NCBI RefSeq assembly: GCF_004028235.1
Contig: NZ_CP035037.1
Coordinates: 1,984,001-2,048,000, forward strand
Direction: 5' to 3'
Length of the DNA stretch: 64,000 nucleotides
Origin: Leucobacter muris
GTDB lineage: Bacteria > Actinomycetota > Actinomycetes > Actinomycetales > Microbacteriaceae
Shown: positions 1 to 8,992 of the stretch, piece by piece
Position numbering within the stretch: the stretch's first letter is position 1
Layout of the letters: each line of letters opens with the position of its first letter
Notes under the pieces: model-generated
Told to the model about the DNA's origin: nothing
What the model saw: only the letters and a program-made list of their open reading frames with translations
Database searches by the model: none
Position numbers and translations under genes: made by a program

Positions 1-411
1 GGGATCGGGCTGACGCATGATGCGGTCGGTCGGCCCGGTGTAGACGTGGGCCGGCACCGAAGTGCCGTCTGATGCGCGGTTCGACTGTTCGCGGAAGGCG
101 AGCCCCTCGAAGGACGCGCCGTCCGGGAGCGTGTCGGGTGCGTAGAGGTAGCCGAGCAGGTTGTCGAAGGATCGATTCTCGCCCATGAGCACGACGAGGT
201 GGTCGAAGCCCGGCGTCTTGCGGGCCTTCGGCGCGGCGAACTCCTCGGGGATGTAGGGCTGACCGACCTGACCCTGTTCGCTCAGGCCGCGCGCGACTGC
301 GGCGCCGCCGATGCCCACCGCGGCTCCCGCGGCGAGAAGGCCGCCGCCGCGCAGGATCGACCTGCGGGTGGTGCCCCCGGGAGTGCGCTCTTCACGTTCG
401 TCGCTACTCAT
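1..411 (-). CDS. Tat-exported phosphoesterase (phospholipase C / acid phosphatase family), N-terminal part
   Basis: Only the first 137 codons are inside the window; the gene runs off the left edge. The N-terminus has a twin-arginine signal (TRRSILRGGG, Arg16-Arg17) followed by an Ala/Gly-rich hydrophobic stretch, so the protein should be exported folded by Tat. After it comes HLVVLMGENRSFDNLLG, the conserved opening motif of the bacterial phosphoesterase family (phospholipase C, AcpA-like acid phosphatase), with the metal-binding Glu-Asn pair. The family hydrolyses phosphate esters outside the membrane. It lies 20 bp downstream of the FAH-family gene on the same strand. The substrate cannot be told from this fragment. 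Confidence 0.85.
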   Translation of the reverse strand, partial: MSSDEREERTPGGTTRRSILRGGGLLAAGAAVGIGGAAVARGLSEQGQVGQPYIPEEFAAPKARKTPGFDHLVVLMGENRSFDNLLGYLYAPDTLPDGASFEGLAFREQSNRASDGTSVPAHVYTGPTDRIMRQPDP

Positions 412-431
412 GCCGCTCCCCCTCGCGCGCG

Positions 432-1217
432 TCACACGACGGTGTTGCGCAGGATTCCGATGCCGTCGATCTCGACCTCGACCGTGTCGCCCGCCTCGAG
501 CCTGCCCACCCCCGCGGGGGTGCCGGTGAGGATCACGTCGCCGGGCAGCAGGGTGAACGCCTGGGAGGCGTGCGCGACGATGCGGGCGAGCGAGAAGATG
601 AGCTGCGAGGTGCGACCGTCTTGCCTGATCTGGCCGTTGACCCGGGTGACGACGCGCGCGTCCTCGAGGTCGGGATCGGTCTCGATGACCGGGCCGAGCG
701 GGCAGAACGTGTCGAAGCCCTTGCCCCGGGTCCACTGCCCGTCTGCGATCTGCAGGTCGCGGGCGGTCACATCGTTGGCGCAGGTGAAGCCGAACACGTA
801 CTTGAGCGCCTCGTCTTCGGGCACGTTCTTCGCGACCGCGCCGATCACCATCGCGAGTTCGCCCTCGTGCTCGACGCGATCCGAGATCTCGGGGCGCACG
901 ATGCGGTCGCCCGGCCCGATCACGGAGGTGTTCGGCTTGAGGAACAGCAGCGGCTCCTCGGGCGTCTCGCCGCCGGTCTCGGACCGCATCTCCTCGACGT
1001 GGTCGGCGTAGTTCTTGCCCACGCAGACGACCTTGGAGCGCGGGATCACGGGGGCGAGCAGGCGCACGTCTTCGAGGCGGAGGCGGCGCCCCGTGGTGTC
1101 GAAGCCGGCGACGAGCGGATCGGCGGCGAGCTCGACGATCTCGATGCCGCCGCCGTCGGCCTCATCGAGGATCCCGAACGAGATCTCTCCCGCTGTCTCG
1201 AAGCGTACGACCTTCAT
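432..1217 (-). CDS. Fumarylacetoacetate hydrolase family protein
   Basis: 261 residues, the usual length for the short FAH family. VGKNY lies near residue 66, the metal-binding acidic residues are visible in HEGELAMVIG (Glu118, Glu120) and CANDVTARD (Asp149), and GKGFDTFCPLGP near residue 165 is the family signature. Members cleave or isomerise 2-keto or acylpyruvate acids (2-hydroxyhepta-2,4-diene-1,7-dioate isomerase, acylpyruvase, oxaloacetate decarboxylase); sequence alone does not choose between them. The ATG at 1217 is used because the fold starts there (MKVVRF). It follows ilvE by 65 bp in the same direction. Confidence 0.9.
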   Translation of the reverse strand: MKVVRFETAGEISFGILDEADGGGIEIVELAADPLVAGFDTTGRRLRLEDVRLLAPVIPRSKVVCVGKNYADHVEEMRSETGGETPEEPLLFLKPNTSVIGPGDRIVRPEISDRVEHEGELAMVIGAVAKNVPEDEALKYVFGFTCANDVTARDLQIADGQWTRGKGFDTFCPLGPVIETDPDLEDARVVTRVNGQIRQDGRTSQLIFSLARIVAHASQAFTLLPGDVILTGTPAGVGRLEAGDTVEVEIDGIGILRNTVV

Positions 1218-1282
1218 GTGCCTTCCCTCTGGGTTCGTGTGACTGGTGCGGAGCGGATGGAGCGGATCCGCCGGGCGGACTC

Positions 1283-2383
1283 TCAGCCCTCGGCGGTGAC
1301 GATGCGCTCGACCCAGCCGAAGCGATCCGCGACGGTGCCGAACTGGATGCCCGTGAGCTCGTCTCGCAGCGACATGGTGAGTTCGCCCGGGGCGCGATCG
1401 CCGAAATCGACGAGCACCCCCTGCTCGCTCTTCAGCTGCCCGATGGGGGTGATCACGGCCGCGGTGCCGCACGCGAAGGCCTCGGTGATCGAGCCGTCGG
1501 CCGCGCCGGCGCGCCACTCGCCGACGGTGACCTTGCGCTCCTCGACCGTGAGCCCGCGATCCTGCGCGAGGCGGATGAGGCTCTTGCGGGTGATGCCGTC
1601 GAGGATGTTGCCGTTGAGCTCGGGGGTGACGAGCCTGCCGTCGCGGTGCACGAGGAACAGGTTCATGCCGCCGAGCTCGTCGATGGTGTCTTCGGTGGCC
1701 GAGTCGGTGAAGAGCACCTGGGCGCAGCCGTGCTGGGCGGCGATGCGGGTGGGCAGCAGCGACGAGGCGTAGTTGCCGCCGCACTTGGCCGCCCCGGTGC
1801 CGCCGCGGCCGGCGCGGGCGTGCTCGCCCGACAGCCAGATCGAGACGGGCTTCACGCCGCCCGTGAAGTACGGACCGGCCGGGCTGGCGATCACCATGAA
1901 GCGCGCCCGCTCGGCCGCGCGCACCCCGAGGAAGCTCTCGTCAGCGATCATGAAGGGGCGCAGGTAGAGGCTCTGATCGTGACCGCTCGGCACCCAGTCG
2001 GCGTCGACGGTCACGAGCTCGCGGATGGCCTGCACGAACAGCTCGACCGGCAGTTCGGGCAGCGCGAGGCGCGCGGCGCTCTCGTTGAGCCGCTGCGCGT
2101 TGGCCTCGGGGCGGAAGGTGACGATGTCGCCGTTCGGGTGGCGGTACGCCTTGAGCCCCTCGAAGATCTCTTGACCGTAGTGCAGCACCGACGAGGCCGG
2201 ATCCATGGGGATCGGGCCGTAGGGCAGCACCTCGGCGTCGTGCCAGCCCTGCTCGCGGTCCCAGACGATCGAGATCATGTGATCGGTGAATCGCTTGCCG
2301 AAACCGGGGTCGGCGAGGACGGCCTCGCGCTCGGCGTCGGGAAGGCGGGTTGCCGGGGTGCGGGTGAAGGTGAGCTCGGTCAT
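1283..2383 (-). CDS. ilvE: Branched-chain amino acid aminotransferase
   Basis: 366 residues, class IV PLP aminotransferase of the long actinobacterial type. It catalyses the last step of Leu, Ile and Val synthesis (2-oxoacid plus glutamate). The PLP lysine is Lys200 in GAAKCGGNYA, LHYGQEIFEGLKAY near residue 67 is the family's substrate-loop motif, and NGNILDGITRKSL is the C-terminal signature. Lies 63 bp downstream of leuB on the same strand, so two branched-chain steps are neighbours. Start ATG at 2383. Confidence 0.96.
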   Translation of the reverse strand: MTELTFTRTPATRLPDAEREAVLADPGFGKRFTDHMISIVWDREQGWHDAEVLPYGPIPMDPASSVLHYGQEIFEGLKAYRHPNGDIVTFRPEANAQRLNESAARLALPELPVELFVQAIRELVTVDADWVPSGHDQSLYLRPFMIADESFLGVRAAERARFMVIASPAGPYFTGGVKPVSIWLSGEHARAGRGGTGAAKCGGNYASSLLPTRIAAQHGCAQVLFTDSATEDTIDELGGMNLFLVHRDGRLVTPELNGNILDGITRKSLIRLAQDRGLTVEERKVTVGEWRAGAADGSITEAFACGTAAVITPIGQLKSEQGVLVDFGDRAPGELTMSLRDELTGIQFGTVADRFGWVERIVTAEG

Positions 2384-2446
2384 GGAGTTGCTTTCTGTCG
2401 CCCGAACGGGCGGCCGTGAGAGGGGTTCGGGAGGGGCCGGCCGGTG

Positions 2447-3505
2447 CTAGCGCGCGGCGATGCGATCGATGATCGCGCTGCCCACCTCGGTGGTGGAGCG
2501 GGTCGACGCCCCGCGGACGGCGAGGTCCGCGCGCACGGCGTCGCGCACGCGGTCGCCCTCTGCGGAGAGCCCCAGGTGGTCGAGCATGAGGGCTGCGGAC
2601 AGGATCGCCGCGGTCGGATCCGCCTTCTGCTGCCCCGCGATGTCGGGCGCAGAACCGTGAACGGGTTCGAACATGCTCGGGAACGTGCCGTCGGGATTGA
2701 TGTTGCCGCTGGCTGCGAGCCCGATGCCGCCGCCGATGGCGCCGGCCAGGTCTGTGAGGATGTCACCGAACAGGTTATCAGTGACGATCACGTCGAAGCG
2801 CGACGGATCTTGCACCATGAAGATGGTGGCGGCGTCGACGTGCATGTAGTCGACTGCGATGTCGGGGTACTCGGCGGCGACGGCTTGCACGATGCGCTGC
2901 CAGGTGGCGCCGGCGTGCACCAGCACGTTGGTCTTGTGCACCCAGGTAACCTTCTGGCGCGGGCGCCTGCTCGCCACTTCGAAGGCGTAGCGCACCACCC
3001 GCTCGATGCCGAACGCGGTGTTGACCGAGACCTCGGTCGCGACCTCGGCCGGGGTGCCGGCGCGCAGACGCCCGCCGTTGCCAGCGTAGGGGCCCTCGGT
3101 GCCCTCGCGCACGACGAGGAAGTCGACGTCGCCGGGGTGCTTCAGAGTGGACTCGACTCCGGGGAAGAGCGTGCAGGGGCGCACGTTGGCGTAGTGGTCG
3201 AAGTCGAAGCGCAGCTTGAGCAGCAGACCCCGCTCGATGTTGGCGTCTTTCAGGCGCGGGTCGCCGGGAACCCCGCCCACCGCGCCGAAGAGGATCGCGT
3301 CGTGCTGCGCGATCTCGGCCTGCTCGGCCTCGGGCAGGGTCTCCCCCGTGGCGAGGAAGCGCTCGGCGCCCAGTTTGAACTCTGTGCGGTCGAGCACCAC
3401 GTCGCCGCCGGCGAGCACGGCGTCGAGCACGCGGTTGGCCTGCTCGATCACCTCGGGTCCGATACCGTCGCCCGGAAGGACGGCGAGCTTGATGGTGCGG
3501 GTCAC
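2447..3505 (-). CDS. leuB: 3-isopropylmalate dehydrogenase
   Basis: 352 residues, beta-decarboxylating dehydrogenase family. It oxidises and decarboxylates 3-isopropylmalate to 2-oxoisocaproate with NAD+ in leucine synthesis. [14 protein letters not shown] at the N-terminus, the DRTEFKLGA loop, the acidic metal-binding motif [16 protein letters not shown] and the C-terminal GSAPDIAGQ are all present. Starts with GTG at 3505 behind a clear GAGGAG ribosome site. First gene of the leftward leuB-ilvE-FAH-phosphoesterase run. The 5' region holds dyads that could act in regulation, but no leader peptide was found. Confidence 0.96.
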   Translation of the reverse strand: MTRTIKLAVLPGDGIGPEVIEQANRVLDAVLAGGDVVLDRTEFKLGAERFLATGETLPEAEQAEIAQHDAILFGAVGGVPGDPRLKDANIERGLLLKLRFDFDHYANVRPCTLFPGVESTLKHPGDVDFLVVREGTEGPYAGNGGRLRAGTPAEVATEVSVNTAFGIERVVRYAFEVASRRPRQKVTWVHKTNVLVHAGATWQRIVQAVAAEYPDIAVDYMHVDAATIFMVQDPSRFDVIVTDNLFGDILTDLAGAIGGGIGLAASGNINPDGTFPSMFEPVHGSAPDIAGQQKADPTAAILSAALMLDHLGLSAEGDRVRDAVRADLAVRGASTRSTTEVGSAIIDRIAAR

Positions 3506-3841
3506 TGAACGCTCCTCTTCGTGCCTGAACAGAACGTGACCAGCTTACTCGCGACCGCGGACATTGAGCCCCAAGCGGGCGCCTGCAATACGCAAGGGAT
3601 ATCCCGCGGTCCGCAGGCGCCGGGACGACGGCACCGGTCCCGCCGCACCGATCGACGTTCACGCACCGCAGCACTCGGAATCGAGGTGCGTGAACGTCCA
3701 TCGGTGCTCGAATGGTGGTACTGCAGGGCGGATCCGGTCACGGTTCGAGGCGCAGTCACCAGGCACGGCGGACAGAGGCCCGCAGGCCTCCCGCCTCTGA
3801 GCGTGTCGCAGGGAGCGGGAGGCCCGAGAGCGCGGCGGGGG
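3506..3841. other. Non-coding stretch upstream of leuB with two dyads
   Basis: About 335 bases without a convincing gene. It contains GGCGCCTGC (3578-3586) matched by GCAGGCGCC (3613-3621) around a GGGATATCCC core, a hairpin on the leuB leader strand, and the 61-bp palindrome at 3646-3706 listed separately. Open frames here lack start signals and are explained by high GC. Confidence 0.5.
3646..3706. repeat. Palindromic repeat family A, copy 1
   Basis: 61-bp dyad. The left arm starts CACCGATCGACGTTC and the right arm ends GAACGTCCATCGGTG, around a 17-bp centre. One mismatch lies in the 22-bp arms. A second copy of identical length and nearly identical outer arms is at 20358-20418, so this is a dispersed intergenic element and not a one-off hairpin. 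Confidence 0.8.
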
Positions 3842-4189
3842 TCAGGCCGCGCTGGTGGTGCCCGCTGCCCGCTCCTGCTGCTTGCGGCGTCCGAACACCG
3901 CGAAGAGCACACCGCCGGCGATGAGGATCGCGCCCGCGACCCCGATCGCTCATGCCGGCGCCGCCGAGCACGGGCAGAGCGCCTGCTTCGTGCTGCGCGT
4001 TCGCGACGTTGACGGCGGAGCCCGTTCCGGCCAGCTCGGTGCCCGGATACGCCGTGATCTCGGGGGGGGCGCGGCCGCAGCATCACTCCATGGAGACTGC
4101 GCTGCCACTGTCAGAATCACGCCCAGGGAAGACTTGTTCAGCCGAGGATCGAGCTGCCGTGCCGGCGGAGCCTCCGAGAGGCGTCCCAT
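3842..4189 (-). pseudogene. Decayed sortase-anchored (LPxxG) surface protein
   Basis: The minus strand encodes the tail of a cell-wall-anchored protein in two frames. One frame gives EITAYPGTELAGTGS then ALPVLGGAGMS; the next gives IGVAGAILIAGG VLFAVFGRRKQQER and a stop at 3842. Together these form an LPxxG-like sorting motif, a hydrophobic segment and a positive tail. One extra base near 3950 breaks the anchor, and a G8 run at 4062-4069 marks a second frame change upstream. The N-terminus is unclear: an ATG at 4189 opens a frame ending SPWSDAAAAPPP. No intact secretion signal is evident. It is read as a relic, or as a gene disrupted by sequencing slips at homopolymers. Confidence 0.45.
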
Positions 4190-4216
4190 GAAGCAAACGC
4201 CGGGCCGGGAAACGCA

Positions 4217-4244
4217 GAAAGCCCCACCCGAAGGTGAGGCTTTC
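4217..4244 (-). terminator. Rho-independent terminator after tRNA-Glu
   Basis: 12-bp stem with a TTCG tetraloop: GAAAGCCTCACC / GGTGGGGCTTTC (one G-T pair), just downstream of the tRNA 3' end on the minus strand, followed by TG rather than a clean U run. Confidence 0.8.
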
Positions 4245-4250
4245 TTTCCG

Positions 4251-4323
4251 TGACCCCAGCGGGATTCGAACCCGCGTTACCGCCGTGAGAGGGCGGCGTA
4301 CTAGGCCGCTATACGATGGGGCC
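4251..4323 (-). tRNA. tRNA-Glu (CTC)
   Basis: 73-nt cloverleaf. The acceptor stem GGCCCCA pairs with TGGGGTC, the anticodon loop is CCTCTCA with anticodon CTC, and the T-arm is GCGGGTTCGAATCCCGC. CCA is not encoded. A possible promoter is at 4374-4403. Confidence 0.96.
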
Positions 4324-4373
4324 GGACACTGTCGCAGCTCTTCGGGCTTCCCCGCCGCGCTGGCAACTCATAT

Positions 4374-4403
4374 ATATTGGCACACCTTCGAGCCACTCGG
4401 CAA
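4374..4403 (-). promoter_or_regulatory. Possible promoter of tRNA-Glu
   Basis: On the minus strand TTGCCG (4403-4398) is followed after 18 bp by CAATAT (4379-4374) within an AT-rich TATATATTGG patch that is unusual in this GC-rich DNA. It lies 50 bp upstream of the tRNA 5' end. Position and base composition support it, but the -10 is imperfect. Confidence 0.45.
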
Positions 4404-4490
4404 ATCGAGCCGCGTATCCCGGGCGTGTCCCGCATGATCACGCGGGCTACGAGCCGGCGGTGCGTGCCGCAGTGCTCTGTGTCACCGCCC

Positions 4491-6176
4491 TCAGCCTCCT
4501 GGCCTGCCGAGCCGCACCCGCGCCCAGAGCAGTACCGCCGCCAGCCCGACGCCGCTCACGACCAACGCGGTGATCGGGGGGATCCCCCCGCCTTGCGCCA
4601 GAGCCCACACGAGCGCGAGGCCCGCACCGACGAACACCGAGGCGATGGGCCCGTCGAGCGTCCAGAGCAGCACGTTGATCCCCGAGGCGTCCCCGACCGG
4701 CGTGGGCACCGGCGCGAGCAAGCGCATCGGGATCGTGCCCTTCAACGCGGCGACCGCGCGCAGGGCGACCGCCGCGCAGCCGACGAGCGCGGCTGACAGC
4801 ACCGCCCACGCCGTCCCGTCTCCGGCACCGCCGCCGGCACCGGAGCCGAGCAGCGACCTGATCGCCTCACCTCCGATCGCCCCCGCGACCATCGCGATCA
4901 CGGCGAGCCCGACCGGCGCGAAGAGGTGCCGCGCCATGAGCCCCGCGGGCGACGCCGGCAGCAGCGAGGGCGAACCGGTCGCCTGGGCCGCCGCCGCGAG
5001 CCCGCGGCACCACGCCGAGCTCGACAGGTAGGCGAGCAGCAGGGCCGCGGCGCCCCACAGGGCGGCCGAGCCGAACGGCAGCAGACCGTCCCCTGTCGGA
5101 CTCACTGCGGCGAACCGATCAACGGCGCCGCCAGAACCGAGTGCGGCTGCCCACATCGAACCGGCCCCGAGCACCCCGCCGAGGCCCACCAGGCTGCGGC
5201 CCGGCGTTCGGGCGATGCCGAGCAGGTCGCGCTGCACGATCGACGCGGTGAAACCCCCGCGCGGCTGGAGCCTCAGGCGCCGCCCCCACCGAACCGGGGA
5301 GCCCAGCCGGGCGAGCCCGGCGCTGGGATCGCCCGCGACGACGAGCGTCTGCACGGTGTCCCAGCGCAGCGCCTGCGCTCGCAGATCCTCCCACCGCAGC
5401 CGTGAGGCGAGCAGCGGCGCGCACGCGGCCGCTGCGATCGCGCACCCCATCGGCGCGAGTGCGAGCAGCGGGGAGGCGGCGCCGTCGACGAGCAGGCGCG
5501 CGGCGCACGACCAGGGATCGATCGGCGCGCTCCAGGCCGCCGCACCCAGCAGTTGCGCGCACACGAGCGCGGCGAGCACCGCTGCGGCGCCCGCCCGCGT
5601 GCGGCGCCCGAGCTGCCCCAGGAGCGGAGCGACCGCGGCGAGCAGCCCGACCGCCGCGCCCGCCAGGGGAAGCGCGACGGCGAGACCCGGGTCGAACTCT
5701 GCCCGCATCGCGCGCGCCGCCACGACGATGCCGGCTGCGACCGCCCCCGCGAACGCCCCGAGAACGAGACCGCGGGCGAGCGGGCCGCCGAGCAGGCGCC
5801 ACCTCGGCACCGGTGCGGTGAGCAGCAGGTCGACCTGCGGCAGGTCGGCACGGGCCGGGCCGAACTGCGCGCCGGCCAGCACGAGCAGCACCGTGACGGC
5901 GGTGAGGGCGGCTGCGACGAGACCGACGGTTCCGTCACCCGCCGCGGCCGACTGCGGCAGCTCGTGCTGCAGCCACAGCAGAGCGACGCGCACCACGGGT
6001 GCCACCACGATGATGACCAGCATGATCGCGGCGTAGACGCGGAACGCCATCTCCCCCGCGTCGACGCGGTCTGCGCGACGGCGCAGCACACCCCGGATCG
6101 CGCGCAGCGTCGCCCGCGTCGATCCGGGCGCCGACGTCGTCACCGGAACCGCGGCACCCGTGCGCGCCTCACCCAT
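4491..6176 (-). CDS. Large multi-pass membrane protein, probable partner of the adjacent ABC ATPase
   Basis: 561 residues with about 12 hydrophobic segments, for example VYAAIMLVIIVVAPVVRVALL near 50, LVGLLAAVAPLLG near 195 and PITALVVSGVGLAAVLLWA at the C-terminus. A basic cytoplasmic N-terminus (RGVLRRRADRVDAGEMAFR) precedes the first membrane segment. Length and layout resemble the actinobacterial DUF6297-type proteins found beside an ABC ATPase, and the ATPase gene is 18 bp upstream on the same strand. Substrate and direction are unknown. No solute-binding protein gene is nearby, which fits an exporter better than an importer. Confidence 0.7.
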   Translation of the reverse strand: MGEARTGAAVPVTTSAPGSTRATLRAIRGVLRRRADRVDAGEMAFRVYAAIMLVIIVVAPVVRVALLWLQHELPQSAAAGDGTVGLVAAALTAVTVLLVLAGAQFGPARADLPQVDLLLTAPVPRWRLLGGPLARGLVLGAFAGAVAAGIVVAARAMRAEFDPGLAVALPLAGAAVGLLAAVAPLLGQLGRRTRAGAAAVLAALVCAQLLGAAAWSAPIDPWSCAARLLVDGAASPLLALAPMGCAIAAAACAPLLASRLRWEDLRAQALRWDTVQTLVVAGDPSAGLARLGSPVRWGRRLRLQPRGGFTASIVQRDLLGIARTPGRSLVGLGGVLGAGSMWAAALGSGGAVDRFAAVSPTGDGLLPFGSAALWGAAALLLAYLSSSAWCRGLAAAAQATGSPSLLPASPAGLMARHLFAPVGLAVIAMVAGAIGGEAIRSLLGSGAGGGAGDGTAWAVLSAALVGCAAVALRAVAALKGTIPMRLLAPVPTPVGDASGINVLLWTLDGPIASVFVGAGLALVWALAQGGGIPPITALVVSGVGLAAVLLWARVRLGRPGG

Positions 6177-6194
6177 CGGAGCCTCTTCCTCGGC

Positions 6195-6860
6195 TCACCC
6201 CTGGGTCACCTCGAGCTGCGCGTCGGCGACCCGTTCGACCAGCTCGGCGTCGTGGGAGGCGAATGCCACCGCGGCACCCGACCCGCTCGCCCGTCGCAGC
6301 ACCGCGGCGACGAGCGCACGACGGTCGGGATCGAGGCGCTGCTCCGGCTCGTCGAGCAGCAGCACCGAGCAGGGCCGAGCGCAGGTCACCGCGAGCGATA
6401 CGAGTTGCCGCTGGCCGCTCGAGAGCTCGTGGGGAAAACGGTCCGCCAGCGGCTCGAGGCCGAACGCGTCGAGCGCGTCCGCTCCCATCCCGCTCCAGGA
6501 CGCCCAACGCTCACCCGACCACGCGGCCTCGATGAGCGCGAGGTGATCGCGCAGCGTCAGATCGGGGTAGAGCGTCGGAGGCTCGATGAGGGCGGCGATG
6601 TGCCGCCTCGCCTCACGGTCGCGCTCGTCGAAGCGGCGATCGTGCAGCCGCACCGATCCCGAACTCGGGCGCAGTCGCCCCGCGAGTACGCGCAGCAGCG
6701 TCGTCTTCCCCGCCCCGTTCGGCCCGCGCACCGCCACGCAGGCGCCCGCCTCGAGCCGGAGCGAGGTGGGGTGCAGCAGGATCGCTCCGTCGCGCTCCAC
6801 CGCCGCGTCTTCGGCCGTCAGCAGCGTGCCGCCGCCGCTCGCACCGCCGCCGACCGTCAC
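6195..6860 (-). CDS. ABC transporter ATP-binding protein
   Basis: 221 residues, a single nucleotide-binding domain. Walker A is GPNGAGKTT (residues 46-54), the signature is ELSSGQRQ, Walker B is SVLLLDEPEQ, and the switch His lies in FASHDAEL. The start is taken as the GTG at 6860, which overlaps the stop of the upstream holin-like gene as GTGA, so translation is probably coupled. With the membrane protein downstream it forms a two-component ABC system. The Walker B downstream residues read EQRLD, slightly off the usual D-loop SALD. Confidence 0.88.
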   Translation of the reverse strand: MTVGGGASGGGTLLTAEDAAVERDGAILLHPTSLRLEAGACVAVRGPNGAGKTTLLRVLAGRLRPSSGSVRLHDRRFDERDREARRHIAALIEPPTLYPDLTLRDHLALIEAAWSGERWASWSGMGADALDAFGLEPLADRFPHELSSGQRQLVSLAVTCARPCSVLLLDEPEQRLDPDRRALVAAVLRRASGSGAAVAFASHDAELVERVADAQLEVTQG

Positions 6861-7267
6861 GGTTTGCTGCGCCGCAGCGCTTTCTCGGTCGCCCGCGCCC
6901 TCAGCCGTTTGTCGACGAAGAAGGCCATGAAGATCCACCCGCCGAGCGCGGTGACCACCCAGACGATGATCGGCGCGAGCACCCAGGTCTCGACGCCGTG
7001 GATGCGGATGCCGCCCTGAAAGAGCGATGCGATCCAGAGCGCGAGCAGCGTGGCCACCAGACCGACCCCGCCGGCGAGGGGGGCCGCGTAGCGCTGGGCG
7101 ATGTTCAGCACGAACGGGCCGAGCACGGCGTGCGCGATGGTGAACACGCCGAGCGCCACCAGGAACCCGCCGAGGTGCAGCACGAAGCCCGGCAGCACGA
7201 AGTGGCAGAGGATCATGGCGATCGCGGCCAGCACGACCTGGGAGACGATCTGAAACAGCAGCCGCAT
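6857..7267 (-). CDS. Phage-holin-family (type IV) four-helix membrane protein
   Basis: 136 residues with four transmembrane segments (residues about 5-25, 30-50, 64-85 and 98-118) and a basic tail RARATEKALRRSKP. This is the layout of the actinobacterial 'phage holin family' membrane proteins, which usually are housekeeping proteins of unknown function and not lysis proteins; no endolysin is nearby. Overlaps the ABC ATPase gene by 4 bp. Confidence 0.75.
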   Translation of the reverse strand: MRLLFQIVSQVVLAAIAMILCHFVLPGFVLHLGGFLVALGVFTIAHAVLGPFVLNIAQRYAAPLAGGVGLVATLLALWIASLFQGGIRIHGVETWVLAPIIVWVVTALGGWIFMAFFVDKRLRARATEKALRRSKP

Positions 7268-7318
7268 CGCGCGTTCCCTTCACTCGGCGGAGCCCCGCTC
7301 CGCGCCTGTGCTCTCAGC

Positions 7319-8908
7319 CTAGCGCGGTGCGCGAGCCCGGCGAGCCCCGGCGGTCGAGGCCCCGCCGAGTGCAGCCGCACCGAGCACGAGCAGCCCGAGC
7401 CCCGCAGCACCCGGCAGGAACGGATCAAGCCCACCGGTGCGCGCGAGAGACGCAGCAGGCTTCGGCGACGACCCGCCAGTCGGCGCTTCGTCGGCCGATA
7501 CGTCGACTGCGACAACCGCGGAGCTGTCCAGCACGCCGGGCACGCCCGAGGTGAAGCGCAGTTCGACGCGGTGGGAACCCACACCGAGACCCTCGAGCGT
7601 AAGGCTTGCGCGCCCGCCGTCGAGCATCACCGCCTCACCCAGCGGGGCGCCGTCTGCGAAAGCCTGCAGGGAGCCCGTCACCGGCTGCGCACGGGGCGCG
7701 GCCGGCGCAGCGAGCACCCCCTGTCTGCCCTGAGCACCAGGATCGCCCATCACCGGCTCGACCCCGACCTCCACGACCGCGGGGCGAGAGGGGGTGGCCC
7801 GCAGCAGCTCGGCGCTCACCGCGAGACGGGTCTGCCGGCTGAGCACATCGAGCGCCACGGTGGCGCTGCGCGAGTCGAGGAAGCCGGTCTGCGGCACGAA
7901 ACGGGCCGACACCTCGTGCTCCCCGAACGGGAGCTGCGCGGTGTCGACGCTGAACCGCGCCTCACCGTCGCCCGTCTCGGGATCGAGATCGTCGGCGGCC
8001 GGGATCGTGAACGCCACGACTCCGTCGACCAGCAGCTCGACGTCACCCCGGGGGTCGGCGGGTACTGACCGGTCGACATTGCTCACCACGACTGCAAACT
8101 CGACAGTGTCGCCCACGTGGGCTGCGGTGGGCGACAGGGTGAGCGTCGTCGTAGTCGCGTGCGGAACGACCACCAGCGGCGCCGCCGCCGACTGCGATGG
8201 CGCGAAATTGCCCGCAGCGTCGCCGAGATAGGCGACGGTGAGGTCGGCAGTCGCCGCGGGTGCGGCGACGTCGGCGAACACCACCGCACCGTTCGGCTGC
8301 AGTTCGGCCGAGGCCAGTTCGACGCCGTCTGCGAGCAGTGCGGCCCGGCCGCTCAACCCGACCGTCGGCGAGGTCACCTGCGCCGCGACATCGATCGGGG
8401 CGAATGCTCCCGCCCAGGCGGGAGAACTCGCGATCGCGGTGCTGCTCGGGGCCTGGGCCACCGTGACGGGGAGCGCCGCACTCTCGGAGGGCAGAGCGCG
8501 CGCCGGGAACGAAGCGTCGCCGGCCTTGCCCGCGAAGCGCGCGATGAGATCGTGGTCGCCGGCGGCGAGGTCCACCACTGCGACGAGCGCCAAGAACTCA
8601 CCGTTCCCCGCATAGCCGAGCGTACCGGACCCCACGACGACACCGCCGGCCTCGATCACCACCGGTTCGCCGCTGAGCATCGCGGGGCCGGAGAGCGACA
8701 CCGTTACCGTGAAGAAGGACGGGTTGCCGTAGGTCGTCGGCGCCAGGATCGTGGCGATGCTGGTCGAGGTCGACACATCAGGCACGGGCTCGGCCTGCGC
8801 AGCGGCAGGCTGAGTCAGCACCGCAGCACCGAGCAATGCTGCAGAGGCGAGCAGCAGACCGAGACCTCTGCGCAGCGTGAAACGAAACGATGTCCGAACT
8901 TGAACCAT
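7319..8908 (-). CDS. Secreted Ig-like repeat protein with LAxTG sorting signal
   Basis: 529 residues. A signal peptide (RRGLGLLLASAALLGAAVL then AAAQAEP, cleavage near residue 38) is followed by about four tandem Ig-like beta-sandwich repeats. Each has the 'G..V.L.DG..L....L..G.....L..L..G.H.L...F.G' pattern of bacterial Ig-like (Big_5) domains, e.g. near 60-150, 160-250, 255-350 and 365-455. The C-terminus carries LARTG near 490, then a hydrophobic stretch and RRARAPR, a class E sortase (LAxTG) wall-anchoring signal. Probably a surface or fibre protein. The ATG at 8908 precedes the signal peptide directly. No sortase gene is in the window. Confidence 0.85.
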   Translation of the reverse strand: MVQVRTSFRFTLRRGLGLLLASAALLGAAVLTQPAAAQAEPVPDVSTSTSIATILAPTTYGNPSFFTVTVSLSGPAMLSGEPVVIEAGGVVVGSGTLGYAGNGEFLALVAVVDLAAGDHDLIARFAGKAGDASFPARALPSESAALPVTVAQAPSSTAIASSPAWAGAFAPIDVAAQVTSPTVGLSGRAALLADGVELASAELQPNGAVVFADVAAPAATADLTVAYLGDAAGNFAPSQSAAAPLVVVPHATTTTLTLSPTAAHVGDTVEFAVVVSNVDRSVPADPRGDVELLVDGVVAFTIPAADDLDPETGDGEARFSVDTAQLPFGEHEVSARFVPQTGFLDSRSATVALDVLSRQTRLAVSAELLRATPSRPAVVEVGVEPVMGDPGAQGRQGVLAAPAAPRAQPVTGSLQAFADGAPLGEAVMLDGGRASLTLEGLGVGSHRVELRFTSGVPGVLDSSAVVAVDVSADEAPTGGSSPKPAASLARTGGLDPFLPGAAGLGLLVLGAAALGGASTAGARRARAPR

Positions 8909-8992
8909 GTGCAGATATTAGCACTTCGCTGCGTCTCGACTTCCCCGCGGCGAACCGCCGCACGCCGCCGGCGACGGGCGGCGTTGCGCCGC

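Noticed and set aside
6857..7267. Lysis holin of a phage
   Set aside because: The family label is phage holin, but there is no endolysin or phage gene nearby and the gene is coupled to an ABC transporter.
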